The notes beneath the pieces were generated by a model. That model worked only from the letters and a program-made list of their open reading frames with translations. It did no database searches and was not told the DNA's origin. A DNA stretch of 64,000 nucleotides from CATOSD01 sp965226695 (GTDB lineage: Bacteria; Chloroflexota; Dehalococcoidia; Lucifugimonadales; CATOSD01): assembly GCA_965226695.1 (NCBI GenBank), contig OZ245405.1, positions 3,224,001-3,288,000 on the forward strand. Direction: 5' to 3'. The position numbers were made by a program, and so were the translations under genes. The stretch's first letter is position 1. Each line of letters begins with the position of its first letter. Below are positions 8,815 through 17,007 of the stretch, piece by piece.

Positions 8815-8848
8815 TCCCCTACCCTTGTGAGCCTCAAAGGGGAGGGGA
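8815..8848 (-). terminator. Hairpin downstream of groEL
   Basis: Imperfect inverted repeat (TCCCCTACCCTTG against CAAAGGGGAGGGGA) 15 bp past the groEL stop. It has no long T-run, so it is a weak intrinsic-terminator candidate or an RNA 3'-end stabiliser. Confidence 0.35.
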
Positions 8849-8862
8849 TTTCCCGCCCGTGG

Positions 8863-10464
8863 CTAGTCGTTGAACGGGGCGGGCAGTTTCATGGGGTTGA
8901 GCTCGGTGATCAGCGACTCGGTGGTCAGCACCATGCCGGCCACGCTGGCGGCGTTTTCCAGGGCCGCTCGGGTGACCTTGGCCGGGTCCACAATGCCCAT
9001 TTCCAACAGCCCGCCGTACCGCTCGGTCTCGGCGTCGAAGCCGTAGTCTCCGGAGCCCTGCTTCACACTGTTGAGCACAACGTGTCCGCTCACACCGGCG
9101 TTGTCGGCTATGAGCACCAGCGGGGCCTCGACGGCCCTCAGCAGTATGGCAGCGCCGGTCGACTCGTCGCCCTCGGCTTGCAGCTTGGGGCCGGCCGCCT
9201 GCGCCGCGCGCACCAGGGAGGTGCCGCCGCCCGCGACGATGCCCTCTTCGATGGCTGCCCGGGTAGCAGAGAGCGCGTCCTCGAGCCGCTGGCGCTTCTC
9301 GCGCAGTTCGACCTCGGTGTACGCGCCCACCTTGAGCACAGCGACGCCTCCGGCCAGCTTCGCCGCGCGCTCTTCCAGCTTCTCGCGGTCGTAGTCTGAC
9401 GACGTATCCTCGGCCTGCGACTTGAGCTGGCCGATGCGCGCCGAGATGGCGTCTTCGTCGCCGGCGCCCTCAACGAATGTGGTGTTGTCCTTGTCGGCCA
9501 CCACTCTTCGGCAGCGGCCAAGGTCGGCCACTTCAGCCGAGTCGAGCTTGCGGCCTATGTCAGCGCTGATGACGTTCGCGCCGAAGAGCACCGCCATGTC
9601 TTCAAGTATGGCCTTGCGCCGGTCGCCGAAGCCGGGGGCCTTCACCGCCAGGCAGTTGAGCGTGCCGCGCAGCTTGTTCACGACCAGGGTCGCCAGCGCC
9701 TCGCCTTCTACGTCCTCGGACACGATGACCAGCGTGCGGCTGATCGCCGTAAGCTTTTCGAGGAGTGGCAGAAGGTCGGCCATGGACGAGATCTTCTCGG
9801 TGGTGACGAGCACGTAGGGGTTTTCCAACTCGGCGGTCATCTTGGTGGCGTCGGTGACGAAATAGGGAGAGCTGAAGCCCCTGTCCACCTGCATGCCCTC
9901 GACGTACTCGACCTCGTAGCCGACTCCCTTGGACTCCTCGATGGTGACAACGCCCTCGCTGCCGACCTCGTCGATCACGTCGGCGAGGATGCCGCCCATC
10001 TCCTCGTCGTGCGCGGCCAGCACGGCCACCTGCTTTATCTGTTCCTTGCCCTCCACGGGCTGGGCCATGGACTCCAGCTCGGCTTTCATCACCGCGACGG
10101 CCTTTTCGATGCCGCGCTTGAGTGCCATGGGGTTGGCGCCGGCGGTGATGTTTTTGAAGCCTTCGCGCACGATGCTCTGGGCGAGGATCGTGGAGGTGGT
10201 GGTGCCGTCGCCAACGGCGTCGTTGGTCTTGCTCGCCGCCTCTTTCAGAAGCTGGGCGCCCATGTTCTGGAACGGCTGCTTGAGCTCGATTTCCTTGGCG
10301 ATGGTAACGCCGTCGCTACACACCTGCGGCGGCCCGAAGTCGTTGTCCAGGATGACGTTGCGGCCCTTTGGCCCCAGCGTGATGCCGACGGCCTTAGCGA
10401 GAACGTCGAACCCTTGCATCAGTTGGCTTCTGGCGTCCTGACTGTACTCTAGCTGCTTTGCCAT
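8863..10464 (-). CDS. groEL: Chaperonin GroEL (HSP60)
   Basis: ATP-driven folding chamber of the cytoplasm, working with GroES. 533 residues. Seen: ITLGPKGRNVILD with the nucleotide-site DFGPPQVCSDGVTIAKEIEL, GDGTTTSTILAQ (about 86), apical MQVDRGFSSPYFV, KAPGFGDRRKAIL, and GGVAVLKVGAYTEVELREKR with the catalytic Asp region. The C terminus ends PAPFND and lacks the usual Gly-Gly-Met tail. No groES lies next to it and no CIRCE inverted repeat is visible upstream, so it looks like a solitary, possibly second, groEL. Good ribosome site (GGGAGG) before the ATG. Confidence 0.95.
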   Translation of the reverse strand: MAKQLEYSQDARSQLMQGFDVLAKAVGITLGPKGRNVILDNDFGPPQVCSDGVTIAKEIELKQPFQNMGAQLLKEAASKTNDAVGDGTTTSTILAQSIVREGFKNITAGANPMALKRGIEKAVAVMKAELESMAQPVEGKEQIKQVAVLAAHDEEMGGILADVIDEVGSEGVVTIEESKGVGYEVEYVEGMQVDRGFSSPYFVTDATKMTAELENPYVLVTTEKISSMADLLPLLEKLTAISRTLVIVSEDVEGEALATLVVNKLRGTLNCLAVKAPGFGDRRKAILEDMAVLFGANVISADIGRKLDSAEVADLGRCRRVVADKDNTTFVEGAGDEDAISARIGQLKSQAEDTSSDYDREKLEERAAKLAGGVAVLKVGAYTEVELREKRQRLEDALSATRAAIEEGIVAGGGTSLVRAAQAAGPKLQAEGDESTGAAILLRAVEAPLVLIADNAGVSGHVVLNSVKQGSGDYGFDAETERYGGLLEMGIVDPAKVTRAALENAASVAGMVLTTESLITELNPMKLPAPFND

Positions 10465-11103
10465 CTGTGAATCTCACCCTCCCAGGTCGGTTTATCGGAG
10501 CTGCAGCAGCGCCGCCACTCCAACTGGTATTCTACCACAAAGGGACTCTTCAAGGTGGTGTTGGGCCGGGAGACCGCTGGATCCGGCAGGCGTTCGGGTG
10601 GCGTGGCCCGAGCGGGTGAGGAAGGGCCGTTGGCAGGTCTGTGGGCAGGGTTTTCTGCGAAAGTTGTGCCAGTCTGTGCCATTCTGTGCCATTTCGTAGC
10701 TGGGAGGCTTTCCGGTTCACGACGGCCTGAAACGCTGGCGAGGCGGACTTGGGCAGGAAAGTTACAGAATGTGCCAGAAATGAGACAGGTGGCCGGGAGG
10801 TGTCGGATGCCGCTGCGGCGGCTGGCGGGGTCGGTCCCTCGTCCAGGGGACAGTAGCACGGATGTACGATGGATTCAAGGGGGCGAGTGACCTCAAAATT
10901 ATGGTTCTGAAGATTTGGAGATAACCGTGGAGCGGCAGGGGAAGAGGTGCCAAAAGGCCAACAGGACCGAGAACCGAGAAGGGAAGGATACTGGACGGGA
11001 ACATTGAAATACATTACAATCTCGGTGTAATGCCGGATTGCTCGCTCAGAGCGCTCGGACTGGAATGCACCAGATTGTGGGGCACCGCAGGAAGGACTAG
11101 CCA
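10465..11103. other. Intergenic region between groEL and the ExK protein
   Basis: No supportable gene. Short tandem-like TCTGTGCCA/TTCTGTGCCAT units occur around 10669-10695. Otherwise it only carries the upstream sequences of the two divergent genes. Confidence 0.5.
10992..11020 (+). promoter_or_regulatory. Possible promoter of the ExK protein gene
   Basis: TGGACG and TACAAT with a 17-bp spacer; start expected ~77 nt before the ATG. Weak -35 match. Confidence 0.3.
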
Positions 11104-11883
11104 ATGGCACGCAATCCACTTGCGACGCATGTAACCATAAACCGCAAAGAGCTTCTCACCTTCTTTGACGAGAAGCCGGAATGGTCGAGAAAGCAAGCAA
11201 CCGCAATAGTCGGAGTGGTCGGCGAAGACCTGAACGCGGCTTGCTTCCTGCATTATCTGACATCCATAGGCGCAAAGGCTAATATTTTGAATTGTCCGGT
11301 GACCACCAGCAGACCAAAGGGGCCTCGCCTGGACAGATGGATAGATGTGAAATGGCGCGACGGAAGCAGGACCGTGTTTCAGACCGAGATCAAGAACTGG
11401 TCCGCTCATGCGCTTGGAGGAAAAACTTTAGGAATCAATGCATCCCCTGAGGATGTTGAGAAATACAAGGAAGCGCGCTGGAAACACCGCTGGGACATGG
11501 AACACCACACCCTTCGGCGTTCCCGCTCTGTGAAAAAGCTGGCGAAGGCGCTGGTTAGGATGAACCCCCCTGAGGGAAGGGGAGTTGATGAAAAGATCGT
11601 GAGCCCGCTGATCATCTTTTGGGAGGCGTTGGGGCCTCGGGACAATTCGGATGACCACCTGTTCCGCGTTGAAGTGTCTCCTCGATTCCAGTTTGAGATA
11701 CCTGACACCTGGCCTATCGACCACTCCGATTTCGCAGATCTATGGGTGTTCTCGGTATCCAGCTACCTCCGCAGCCTGAGTGACGACACGATAGCCTTGG
11801 ATATGCCCGTTGCCAAACAGCGTCTCTCTATACTCAGGCGGCTGTTCCAGATGGAACAGGGCACTGTCTCCGCGCCAAGTTGA
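11104..11883 (+). CDS. Orphan protein with PD-(D/E)XK nuclease-like core
   Basis: 259 residues, not recognised as a named family. Charged residues are spaced like a restriction-endonuclease fold: VVGEDLNAACFLHYL (Glu about 41), RLDRWIDVKW (Asp 77/81), then FQTEIKNWSAHALGG with an E-x-K pair (Glu 95, Lys 97) on a predicted strand. Helical C-terminal half with no membrane segment or signal peptide. GGAAGGA lies 7 nt before the ATG. It stands alone between unrelated genes, its base composition is less GC-rich than its neighbours, and no methyltransferase is adjacent, so it may be a transferred defence-type or repair nuclease. Catalysis is inferred from motif spacing only. Confidence 0.55.
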   Translation: MARNPLATHVTINRKELLTFFDEKPEWSRKQATAIVGVVGEDLNAACFLHYLTSIGAKANILNCPVTTSRPKGPRLDRWIDVKWRDGSRTVFQTEIKNWSAHALGGKTLGINASPEDVEKYKEARWKHRWDMEHHTLRRSRSVKKLAKALVRMNPPEGRGVDEKIVSPLIIFWEALGPRDNSDDHLFRVEVSPRFQFEIPDTWPIDHSDFADLWVFSVSSYLRSLSDDTIALDMPVAKQRLSILRRLFQMEQGTVSAPS

Positions 11884-11981
11884 CACCCTGACGGCGCTGG
11901 CTTTAGCATACGACCGAACCGTTTCGAGGCGGTTGCGCAACGCGCGCCGCGCCTAATTCGCACATCACAAGGAGGCTGGCC

Positions 11982-12932
11982 ATGGCCGTCATACTGGGCG
12001 AAGGAAACTTCAGGTACGAGGCGCTTGCCGAGTGGGAGAAGCTGCCCGACGGCATGAAGCTGTTGGAGACGCCCGGCGTGGCGGTGGACTCCAAGGACCA
12101 GGTCTACGCCTTTACCCGCAACCCCGACAGTCCCGTCATCGTGTTCGACCGGGACGGGAACGTGGTGCGCACGTTCGGCCAGGGCATCTTCGGCCGCCGC
12201 TCGCACGGCATCCTGATCGGCCCGGACGACTCGGTTTGGTGCGCAGACGACGGCATCCACACCATCACCAAGTTCTCCCCTGAGGGCGAGCTGCTGCTCA
12301 CCATAGGCGAAACAAACGCGCCTGCGCCAATTTGGAGCGGGCAGCCTTTCAACCGGCCCACCCACGCGGCGGTGTCGCCGAACACGGGCCACATATTCGT
12401 CACCGACGGGTACGGCAACTCGCGGGTGCACAAGTACACGGCGGACGGCGAGCTCGTTCTGTCGTGGGGCGAGCCGGGCATCGACGCGGGCCAGTTCATC
12501 CGGCCCCACAACGTGGCCGTGGACTCCGACGACCGCGTGTACGTGGCCGACAGGGAGGCCCACCGCGTGCAAGTGTTCGACGCCGACGGCAACTTCATCA
12601 CGATGTGGAACAACATCCACCGGCCCGACGGCATGACGCTGGGCCCGGACGGCAACATCTACGTCGGCGAGCTCAACGGGATGGGCGGCGTGGATGACGC
12701 GCCCGGCCTGGGACACAGGGTGAGCATACTGAGCCGGGACGGCGAGCTGCTGGCGCGCTTCGGCGACCCCGACGAGGGCGAGGACCCGGGCAAGTTCATC
12801 GCGCCGCACGGCATCGCGGTGGACTCTCGCGGCGACATCTACGTCGGCGAGGTGGCTTACACGATCCGGGGCAGCCACATGGACCCGCCCCGGTATCCCA
12901 AGAGCCTGAAGAAACTGCGCAAGCTGGACTAA
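11982..12932 (+). CDS. NHL-repeat beta-propeller protein
   Basis: 316 residues made of about six NHL repeats, seen as recurring GVAVDSKDQVYA, GILIGPDDSVWCAD, HAAVSPNTGHIFVTDGYGNSRVHKY, NVAVDSDDRVYVADREAHRVQVFD, MTLGPDGNIYVGE and GIAVDSRGDIYVGE blocks. This matches the six-bladed propeller of peptidyl-glycine alpha-amidating-lyase-like and SMP-30-like proteins. No signal peptide, so probably cytoplasmic. AAGGAGG 6 nt before the ATG. Such genes are abundant in SAR202-type genomes; substrate unknown. Followed by a palindrome. Confidence 0.8.
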   Translation: MAVILGEGNFRYEALAEWEKLPDGMKLLETPGVAVDSKDQVYAFTRNPDSPVIVFDRDGNVVRTFGQGIFGRRSHGILIGPDDSVWCADDGIHTITKFSPEGELLLTIGETNAPAPIWSGQPFNRPTHAAVSPNTGHIFVTDGYGNSRVHKYTADGELVLSWGEPGIDAGQFIRPHNVAVDSDDRVYVADREAHRVQVFDADGNFITMWNNIHRPDGMTLGPDGNIYVGELNGMGGVDDAPGLGHRVSILSRDGELLARFGDPDEGEDPGKFIAPHGIAVDSRGDIYVGEVAYTIRGSHMDPPRYPKSLKKLRKLD

Positions 12933-12973
12933 GAGCGGCGGGCGGATAGCGTCGCGTCTGGCGACAGCGCCGA

Positions 12974-12993
12974 GGGCGGTTCGCGAACCGCCC
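12974..12993. repeat. Perfect 20-bp palindrome
   Basis: GGGCGGTTCGCGAACCGCCC, followed by CTACGG. A near copy (GGGGCGGTTCGCGGACCGCC) lies at 3795-3814. Acts as a convergent hairpin between the NHL gene and the kinase remnant, or belongs to a dispersed repeat. Confidence 0.6.
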
Positions 12994-13155
12994 CTACGGC
13001 TTCGCCTCGGCCAGCAGCGTCTCGACGTCCGCGCGGCCCGGCATGGCCGCCTGGGCCCCGGGCACGGTGACGGCGAGCGCCCCCGCGGCAGCGCCAAAGC
13101 GCACCGCCTCGCGTAGCGACATGCCCTCGGCGGCGGCTACCGCGAACGCCGCGCC
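12994..13155 (-). pseudogene. Detached 3' end of the ribokinase-like gene
   Basis: Reads in frame as the last 53 residues of the neighbouring PfkB kinase (SLREAVRFGAAAGALAV, then MPGRADVET) and then continues LLAEAKP to a stop. The complete kinase at 13898-14833 instead ends ETVYQG. LLAEAKP is the more natural C terminus, so this fragment probably keeps the original gene end while the working copy was given a new one. Confidence 0.7.
13018..13155. repeat. 138-bp direct repeat, copy A
   Basis: Identical to copy B at 13913-14050 except for two G/C substitutions in the stretch GCCTGGGCCCCGGGC versus GCCTGCGCCCCCGGC. The two copies bracket 757 bp that contains the broken hicB. Confidence 0.85.
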
Positions 13156-13341
13156 GGCGGGATGCGAGTGTGTTCGGGTGGTTTGGTCATGCTGTAATGT
13201 CCATGCGCTCTGTGTGGCGGGAGTCCCTTAAGTCAGGTCAGTGGCAATTCCAATGCAGGGGTCAGGACGATTCTCGTCACGCAATGTGCATAGGCTGCCC
13301 CAGAGACTCATCATCGTGTTCGGAAGACAATATAGGGACAC

Positions 13342-13841
13342 CTACGTCTGTCGGCCTACCGAATGGGAAGTGACTTTCAAGAGGCTGCCGGTTTTGGGAT
13401 ACTCAACGGCGGCCCTGTCTTCTATCACCAAGGAACGACCGACAGACCGCAGGGCCTTCTCAACTGACGTCATGTGTGAGCCGTAGCCTGGATCTAGCAG
13501 CCGACGGACCGCACTCTCTTGCAGGCCCAAGCGGCCGGCAAGGGCTGCGTTCGTAACGCCTTGCTCTCGCATCGCCGTATAAAGGGCCAGCTTTGCCGCG
13601 ACGACCGGCGAAACCGTGATTAGCACCTGACCGTCTTGCAAGGAATGTCTTCGCCATTGCTGGCGTACATGCTCAATGCGACACGCAAGCAGTCGCCGGC
13701 CGCCTCAAGCGCATCTTCCCACGACCACGCGCCCGAATTGGCCCCGTACACGTCTGGGAACGACACGTTGTAGGGTTCCCTTCCGGTCGCGCTTTCCTCT
13801 TCTCTATCACGGACTATGTTGCATGGATAGGCGTAGCGCAC
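13342..13841 (-). pseudogene. hicB-type antitoxin gene split by a frame break
   Basis: The first frame (GTG at 13841, ribosome site AAGGGAG) gives the HicB N-terminal domain: MRYAYPCNIV, YNVSFPDV, then ALEAAGDCLRVALSMY and NGEDIP. It runs out of frame at ~13630. The second frame resumes with DGQVLITVSPVVAAKLALYTAMREQGVTNAALAGRLGLQESAVRRLLDP, the HicB C-terminal helix-turn-helix with its SVEKALRSVGRSLVIEDRA tail. HicB binds and inhibits the HicA RNase and represses its operon; no intact hicA is next to it (it should lie just upstream). The gene sits entirely inside the segment bracketed by the 138-bp repeats. Confidence 0.7.
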
Positions 13842-13897
13842 GAACTAAAGCTCCCTTCGAGATGCAGGTCTGCCATCCCGAACCGTGGCAGTCGCCA

Positions 13898-14833
13898 TCA
13901 ACCTTGGTACACCGTCTCGACGTCCGCGCGGCCCGGCATGGCCGCCTGCGCCCCCGGCACGGTGACGGCGAGCGCCCCCGCGGCAGCGCCAAAGCGCACC
14001 GCCTCGCGTAGCGACATGCCCTCGGCGGCGGCTACCGCGAACGCCGCGCCAAAGGCGTCCCCGGCGGCCACGGTGTCCACCACGTCCCCGTCGAACGCCG
14101 GCACGTGGCCGGACTCGTCCGCCGAGGCGTAGCACACTCCCTGCTCGCCCAGCTTGACCAAGGCGACCGGCGCGCCCATGGCCCGCAGCCGCGCCGCGGC
14201 GGCCAAAGCCGAATCCGCGTCTTTGACCTCGACGCCCGACAGCATGGACGCCTCGGTCTGGTTGGGCGTCAGCACGTCGGCGGCGGCCTGGATGCCCGGC
14301 GGCGCGATCTGGGCGGGAGCGGGGTCCCACACCACGCGAACGCCGCGCGCCCGCGCCGCGGCGGCGGCCTCGAGCGTGAGCGCGGGCGGCGTCTCCAGTT
14401 GAAGAAGCAGCGCGTCCGCGCCGTCCAGGGCACGCTCCACGGCGCGGAGCTGCGTCTCGTCGCACGCCGCGTTCGCGCCGTAGACCGCCACGATGCGGTT
14501 CTCCCTGCGCGCGTCCAGCAGGATCATCGCCACGCCGGAGGCATTGTCGGGGTCCACGGCCACGCCGCCGACGTCGATGCCCTCCGACCGGAGGCCGTCC
14601 AGCAGGGCGGCTCCGAATGCGTCACCACCGACCCGGCCCACCATTCTCACGTCCGCGCCCAGCCTTGCCGCCGCGACGGCCTGGTTGGCGCCCTTGCCCC
14701 CGGGCAGCGTGTAGAACAGCTCGCCCACGACCGTCTGGCCGGCTTGCGGCATGGTCTCGGCGAGGGCCGTAAGGTCCATCATGATGCTGCCGAACACCAC
14801 GATGACCGGGCGCTTTCGCGGCGGCGGCGTCAT
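13898..14833 (-). CDS. Ribokinase-like PfkB family sugar kinase
   Basis: 311 residues. N-terminal VIVVFGSIMMDLTALAETMP, PfkB signature 1 (GGKGANQAVAAARLGADVRMVG) and signature 2 DTVAAGDAFGAAFA with the catalytic Asp, as in ribokinases; AAGD also occurs in RbsK. Phosphorylates a sugar, most likely ribose, in the cytoplasm. The start is the ATG overlapping the upstream Cof phosphatase stop (ATGA). The last four residues (VYQG) come from inserted DNA; the native end survives as a detached fragment 757 bp downstream. Activity is probably kept because the changed tail is beyond the catalytic core. Confidence 0.8.
   Translation of the reverse strand: MTPPPRKRPVIVVFGSIMMDLTALAETMPQAGQTVVGELFYTLPGGKGANQAVAAARLGADVRMVGRVGGDAFGAALLDGLRSEGIDVGGVAVDPDNASGVAMILLDARRENRIVAVYGANAACDETQLRAVERALDGADALLLQLETPPALTLEAAAAARARGVRVVWDPAPAQIAPPGIQAAADVLTPNQTEASMLSGVEVKDADSALAAAARLRAMGAPVALVKLGEQGVCYASADESGHVPAFDGDVVDTVAAGDAFGAAFAVAAAEGMSLREAVRFGAAAGALAVTVPGAQAAMPGRADVETVYQG
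13913..14050. repeat. 138-bp direct repeat, copy B
   Basis: Lies inside the intact kinase gene, coding for its last conserved segment. Partner of copy A at 13018-13155 (136 of 138 identical). Confidence 0.85.
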
Positions 14834-15642
14834 GGCCCCAGCAGCCCCGCGCTCAGCAGATCTTCTATCACCTGGGCCGCGCCGTCCTGTTCTATCGGCG
14901 GGGCGACCCTGTCGGCCACGGCGAGCGTCTCGTCCACCGCGCCGTCGATCGCGACGGCCAGCCCGGCCCATTCGAGCATGTGGACGTCGTTGTAGCCGTT
15001 GCCGAAAGCGATCGTCTCGTCGGGGCGGATGCCGAGCTGGCGGCAGAGCCAGCCGAGCGCCTTGTGCTTGCCTCCCTGGGGGTTGAGAATCTCGCAGAAG
15101 TGGGGCAGCGACCGGGTGACGTGCAAGCTCGAATCGAAGTGGCGGATCAGGCGCGTCTCGAGCTCGCGAATGTCATCTTCGCCGCCCACCACCACCAGCC
15201 GCGTGAAGCCCAGATACGCACTCTCGCGCAGGTCGCCCACGGCGTGGACGACCACGTCGTTGCGTTCGACGTAGCCCTCGATCCACGGCGAATTCTCGGC
15301 CACGTACACGTCGCCGCCGTGGTAGGCCATCACGTCCAGTCCCCAGCCGTCCAGGGCGTCCAGGGCGTCCGACGTCATGCCCGGGGTCAGCGTAACCTGC
15401 CACAGCACCTCGCCGGTGGTCGGGTCGGACACCTGGGCGCCCTGGTACGAAACTATCGGCGTCTCGATGCTCAGCTCGGAGGAGGAGATCACGGCGGACT
15501 CGAACATCCTGCCAGTGGCCAGGGTCACCAGCACGCCGATCGCCCTGGCCTGGGCGATCGCGCGCCGGGTGCGCGGGGACAGCGGGTACTCGGTGCTGCG
15601 AATGGTTCCGTCAATATCCAGGGCTATCAGCTTGTACCCCAT
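14830..15642 (-). CDS. Cof-type HAD-superfamily sugar/nucleotide phosphatase
   Basis: 270 residues. Motif I LDIDGTI (Asp nucleophile and acid/base Asp), motif II LATGR, motif III Lys in GGKHKALGWL and motif IV GNGYNDVHML; the region between is the Cof C2 cap. Dephosphorylates sugar phosphates or related metabolites. The ATG has AGGAGG 9 nt upstream, which rules out the 31-codon extension. Overlaps the kinase start by 4 bp, so the kinase and phosphatase are co-translated. Confidence 0.85.
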   Translation of the reverse strand: MGYKLIALDIDGTIRSTEYPLSPRTRRAIAQARAIGVLVTLATGRMFESAVISSSELSIETPIVSYQGAQVSDPTTGEVLWQVTLTPGMTSDALDALDGWGLDVMAYHGGDVYVAENSPWIEGYVERNDVVVHAVGDLRESAYLGFTRLVVVGGEDDIRELETRLIRHFDSSLHVTRSLPHFCEILNPQGGKHKALGWLCRQLGIRPDETIAFGNGYNDVHMLEWAGLAVAIDGAVDETLAVADRVAPPIEQDGAAQVIEDLLSAGLLGP

Positions 15643-15836
15643 TGGGGGCGGTCCTCCTGAGTGCGAATCGGCGACGTGTTGTAGAATACGCGCGCGGCGC
15701 GGGCGGCGGCAAGGTGGAACAGCCCAGGGGCGCATCGCCAGCCGCCCGGTGGACGTGCGATGCCTCGACTATCACAGGGGATGAGTACACCAGTCAATGA
15801 ACCGCGCCGCCTGAACTCCGGACCGAGGAGCGTGCC

Positions 15837-15932
15837 ATAAAACTCTCGCCTCGCAGGATATTGTGGCTCATAGTGCTGCCGGTGGCGCTGTTCGTGCTCA
15901 TCATGGCGCTGAGGGCGGCGCCGCCCTCGTGA
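15837..15932 (+). CDS. Possible 31-residue single-helix membrane protein with a non-standard ATA start
   Basis: The ORF reads KLSPRRILWLIVLPVALFV then LIMALRAAPPS: a basic N terminus, one hydrophobic helix and a short tail, as in small inner-membrane proteins. No ATG, GTG or TTG lies between the preceding in-frame stop and the helix; the codon at the right place is ATA, with GAGGAG 6 nt upstream. An internal TTG would remove the basic segment and has poor spacing. It runs between divergent/convergent neighbours. May be spurious. Confidence 0.35.
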   Translation: MKLSPRRILWLIVLPVALFVLIMALRAAPPS

Positions 15933-15942
15933 GCCGGGGCCG

Positions 15943-16965
15943 CTACCGCAGAAGTTCGAGCAGGCCGCTGTTTATCTCCCTGGCGATTCCCGGGCCGCGG
16001 TAGACCATGCCCGTGTAGAGTTGCACGGTCGTCGCGCCGGCTAGCAGCGCGGCGCAGGCGTCCTCGGCGGACGAGATGCCCCCGCAGGCGTTGATGGCGA
16101 GGCTCGGGCCGACCTCAGCCCGGACGTCCGCCACCATCCGCAGCGTGTCTCCGAACACAACTCTGCCACTGACCCCGCCGGACCCCACGGCCAGCCGCGA
16201 GTCACGGGCCGGCCAGGTGTTGGCGACGGTGAGCCCGTCGACGCCCAGGTGCTCGCACACGACCGCGAGGGCTAACACGCGCTGCCTCGCGCCGTCGTCC
16301 TCCGGCCGGCCGGGAGGGTACGGCGGCAGCTTGACGAACAGGGGCTTGGAGCGGCGCTCGTTTATCCTGTCTAGCAGGTTGGCCAGCGAGTCGGGCTGCT
16401 GGAACACGCGCACTCCCTGGGTGTTGGGCGAGCTGATGTTGACTTCGACCGCGTCGCAGTGGGGCTCCACGGCGCGATGGCACGCCACCACCTCCTCCGG
16501 CGTGACGCCGGACACGCTCACCACCACGGGCGCGTCCTCCGTGCGGCCGCGGTCGCGCCGCAGCCGGCTGACCGCGTAGTCGGCGCCCCAGTTGGGGAAT
16601 CCCAATGCGTTGATGAGCGACTCGTCTTCTTCGTATCGCAGCACGCGCGGCGGCGGGTTGCCGGGTCGCGGCTGCAGGGTGACAGTGCCGCCGGTGACGT
16701 AGCCGAAGCCGAGCGCGGCCAAGGACGGCAACATCTCGCAGTTCTTGTCGTAGCCCGCCGCGACGCCCACGGGATTGCTCAAGGGCAGGCCCGCCAGCTC
16801 CGTGCGCAGCGCCGGGTCGCGCACGCTCAGCAGCGGCGCCAGCCTCTGCCACAGCCAATGCTGCCTGAGGGCCGCCGCGCTCACGCCGTGGGCCGTTTCC
16901 GCGTCAACGCGAAAGAACAGCCCCCTGGCGAGCGCCCTGAACGCGTTGGGGTTGAGGATTAGCAA
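15943..16965 (-). CDS. pyrD: Dihydroorotate dehydrogenase (quinone), class 2
   Basis: FMN enzyme of the inner membrane that oxidises dihydroorotate to orotate with quinone, the fourth step of pyrimidine synthesis. 340 residues. N-terminal membrane-associating helices (ALARGLFFRVDAETAH), FMN site NPVGVAAGYDKNCE, GTVTLQPRPGNPPPRVLR, the class-2 catalytic serine in VNISSPNTQGVR, KLPP lysine and the C-terminal GATTVQLYTG phosphate loop. TTG start with GGAGG 11 nt upstream. Stands alone, unlike pyr operons elsewhere. Quinone use fits the act respiratory operon downstream. Confidence 0.92.
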   Translation of the reverse strand: MLILNPNAFRALARGLFFRVDAETAHGVSAAALRQHWLWQRLAPLLSVRDPALRTELAGLPLSNPVGVAAGYDKNCEMLPSLAALGFGYVTGGTVTLQPRPGNPPPRVLRYEEDESLINALGFPNWGADYAVSRLRRDRGRTEDAPVVVSVSGVTPEEVVACHRAVEPHCDAVEVNISSPNTQGVRVFQQPDSLANLLDRINERRSKPLFVKLPPYPPGRPEDDGARQRVLALAVVCEHLGVDGLTVANTWPARDSRLAVGSGGVSGRVVFGDTLRMVADVRAEVGPSLAINACGGISSAEDACAALLAGATTVQLYTGMVYRGPGIAREINSGLLELLR

Positions 16966-17007
16966 GTTTGGGGTTGCCTCCGTGGCGGCGCCGGCCTGTG
17001 TGTGGCG

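Noticed and set aside
10465..10600. CIRCE operator for groEL
   Set aside because: No TTAGCACTC-N9-GAGTGCTAA-like inverted repeat on either strand.
11763..13097. 444-codon minus-strand reading frame
   Set aside because: Antisense to the NHL gene; the opposite strand has the clear repeats and AAGGAGG.
13845..13912. hicA remnant before hicB
   Set aside because: The few residues before the hicB start cannot be matched to HicA with confidence.
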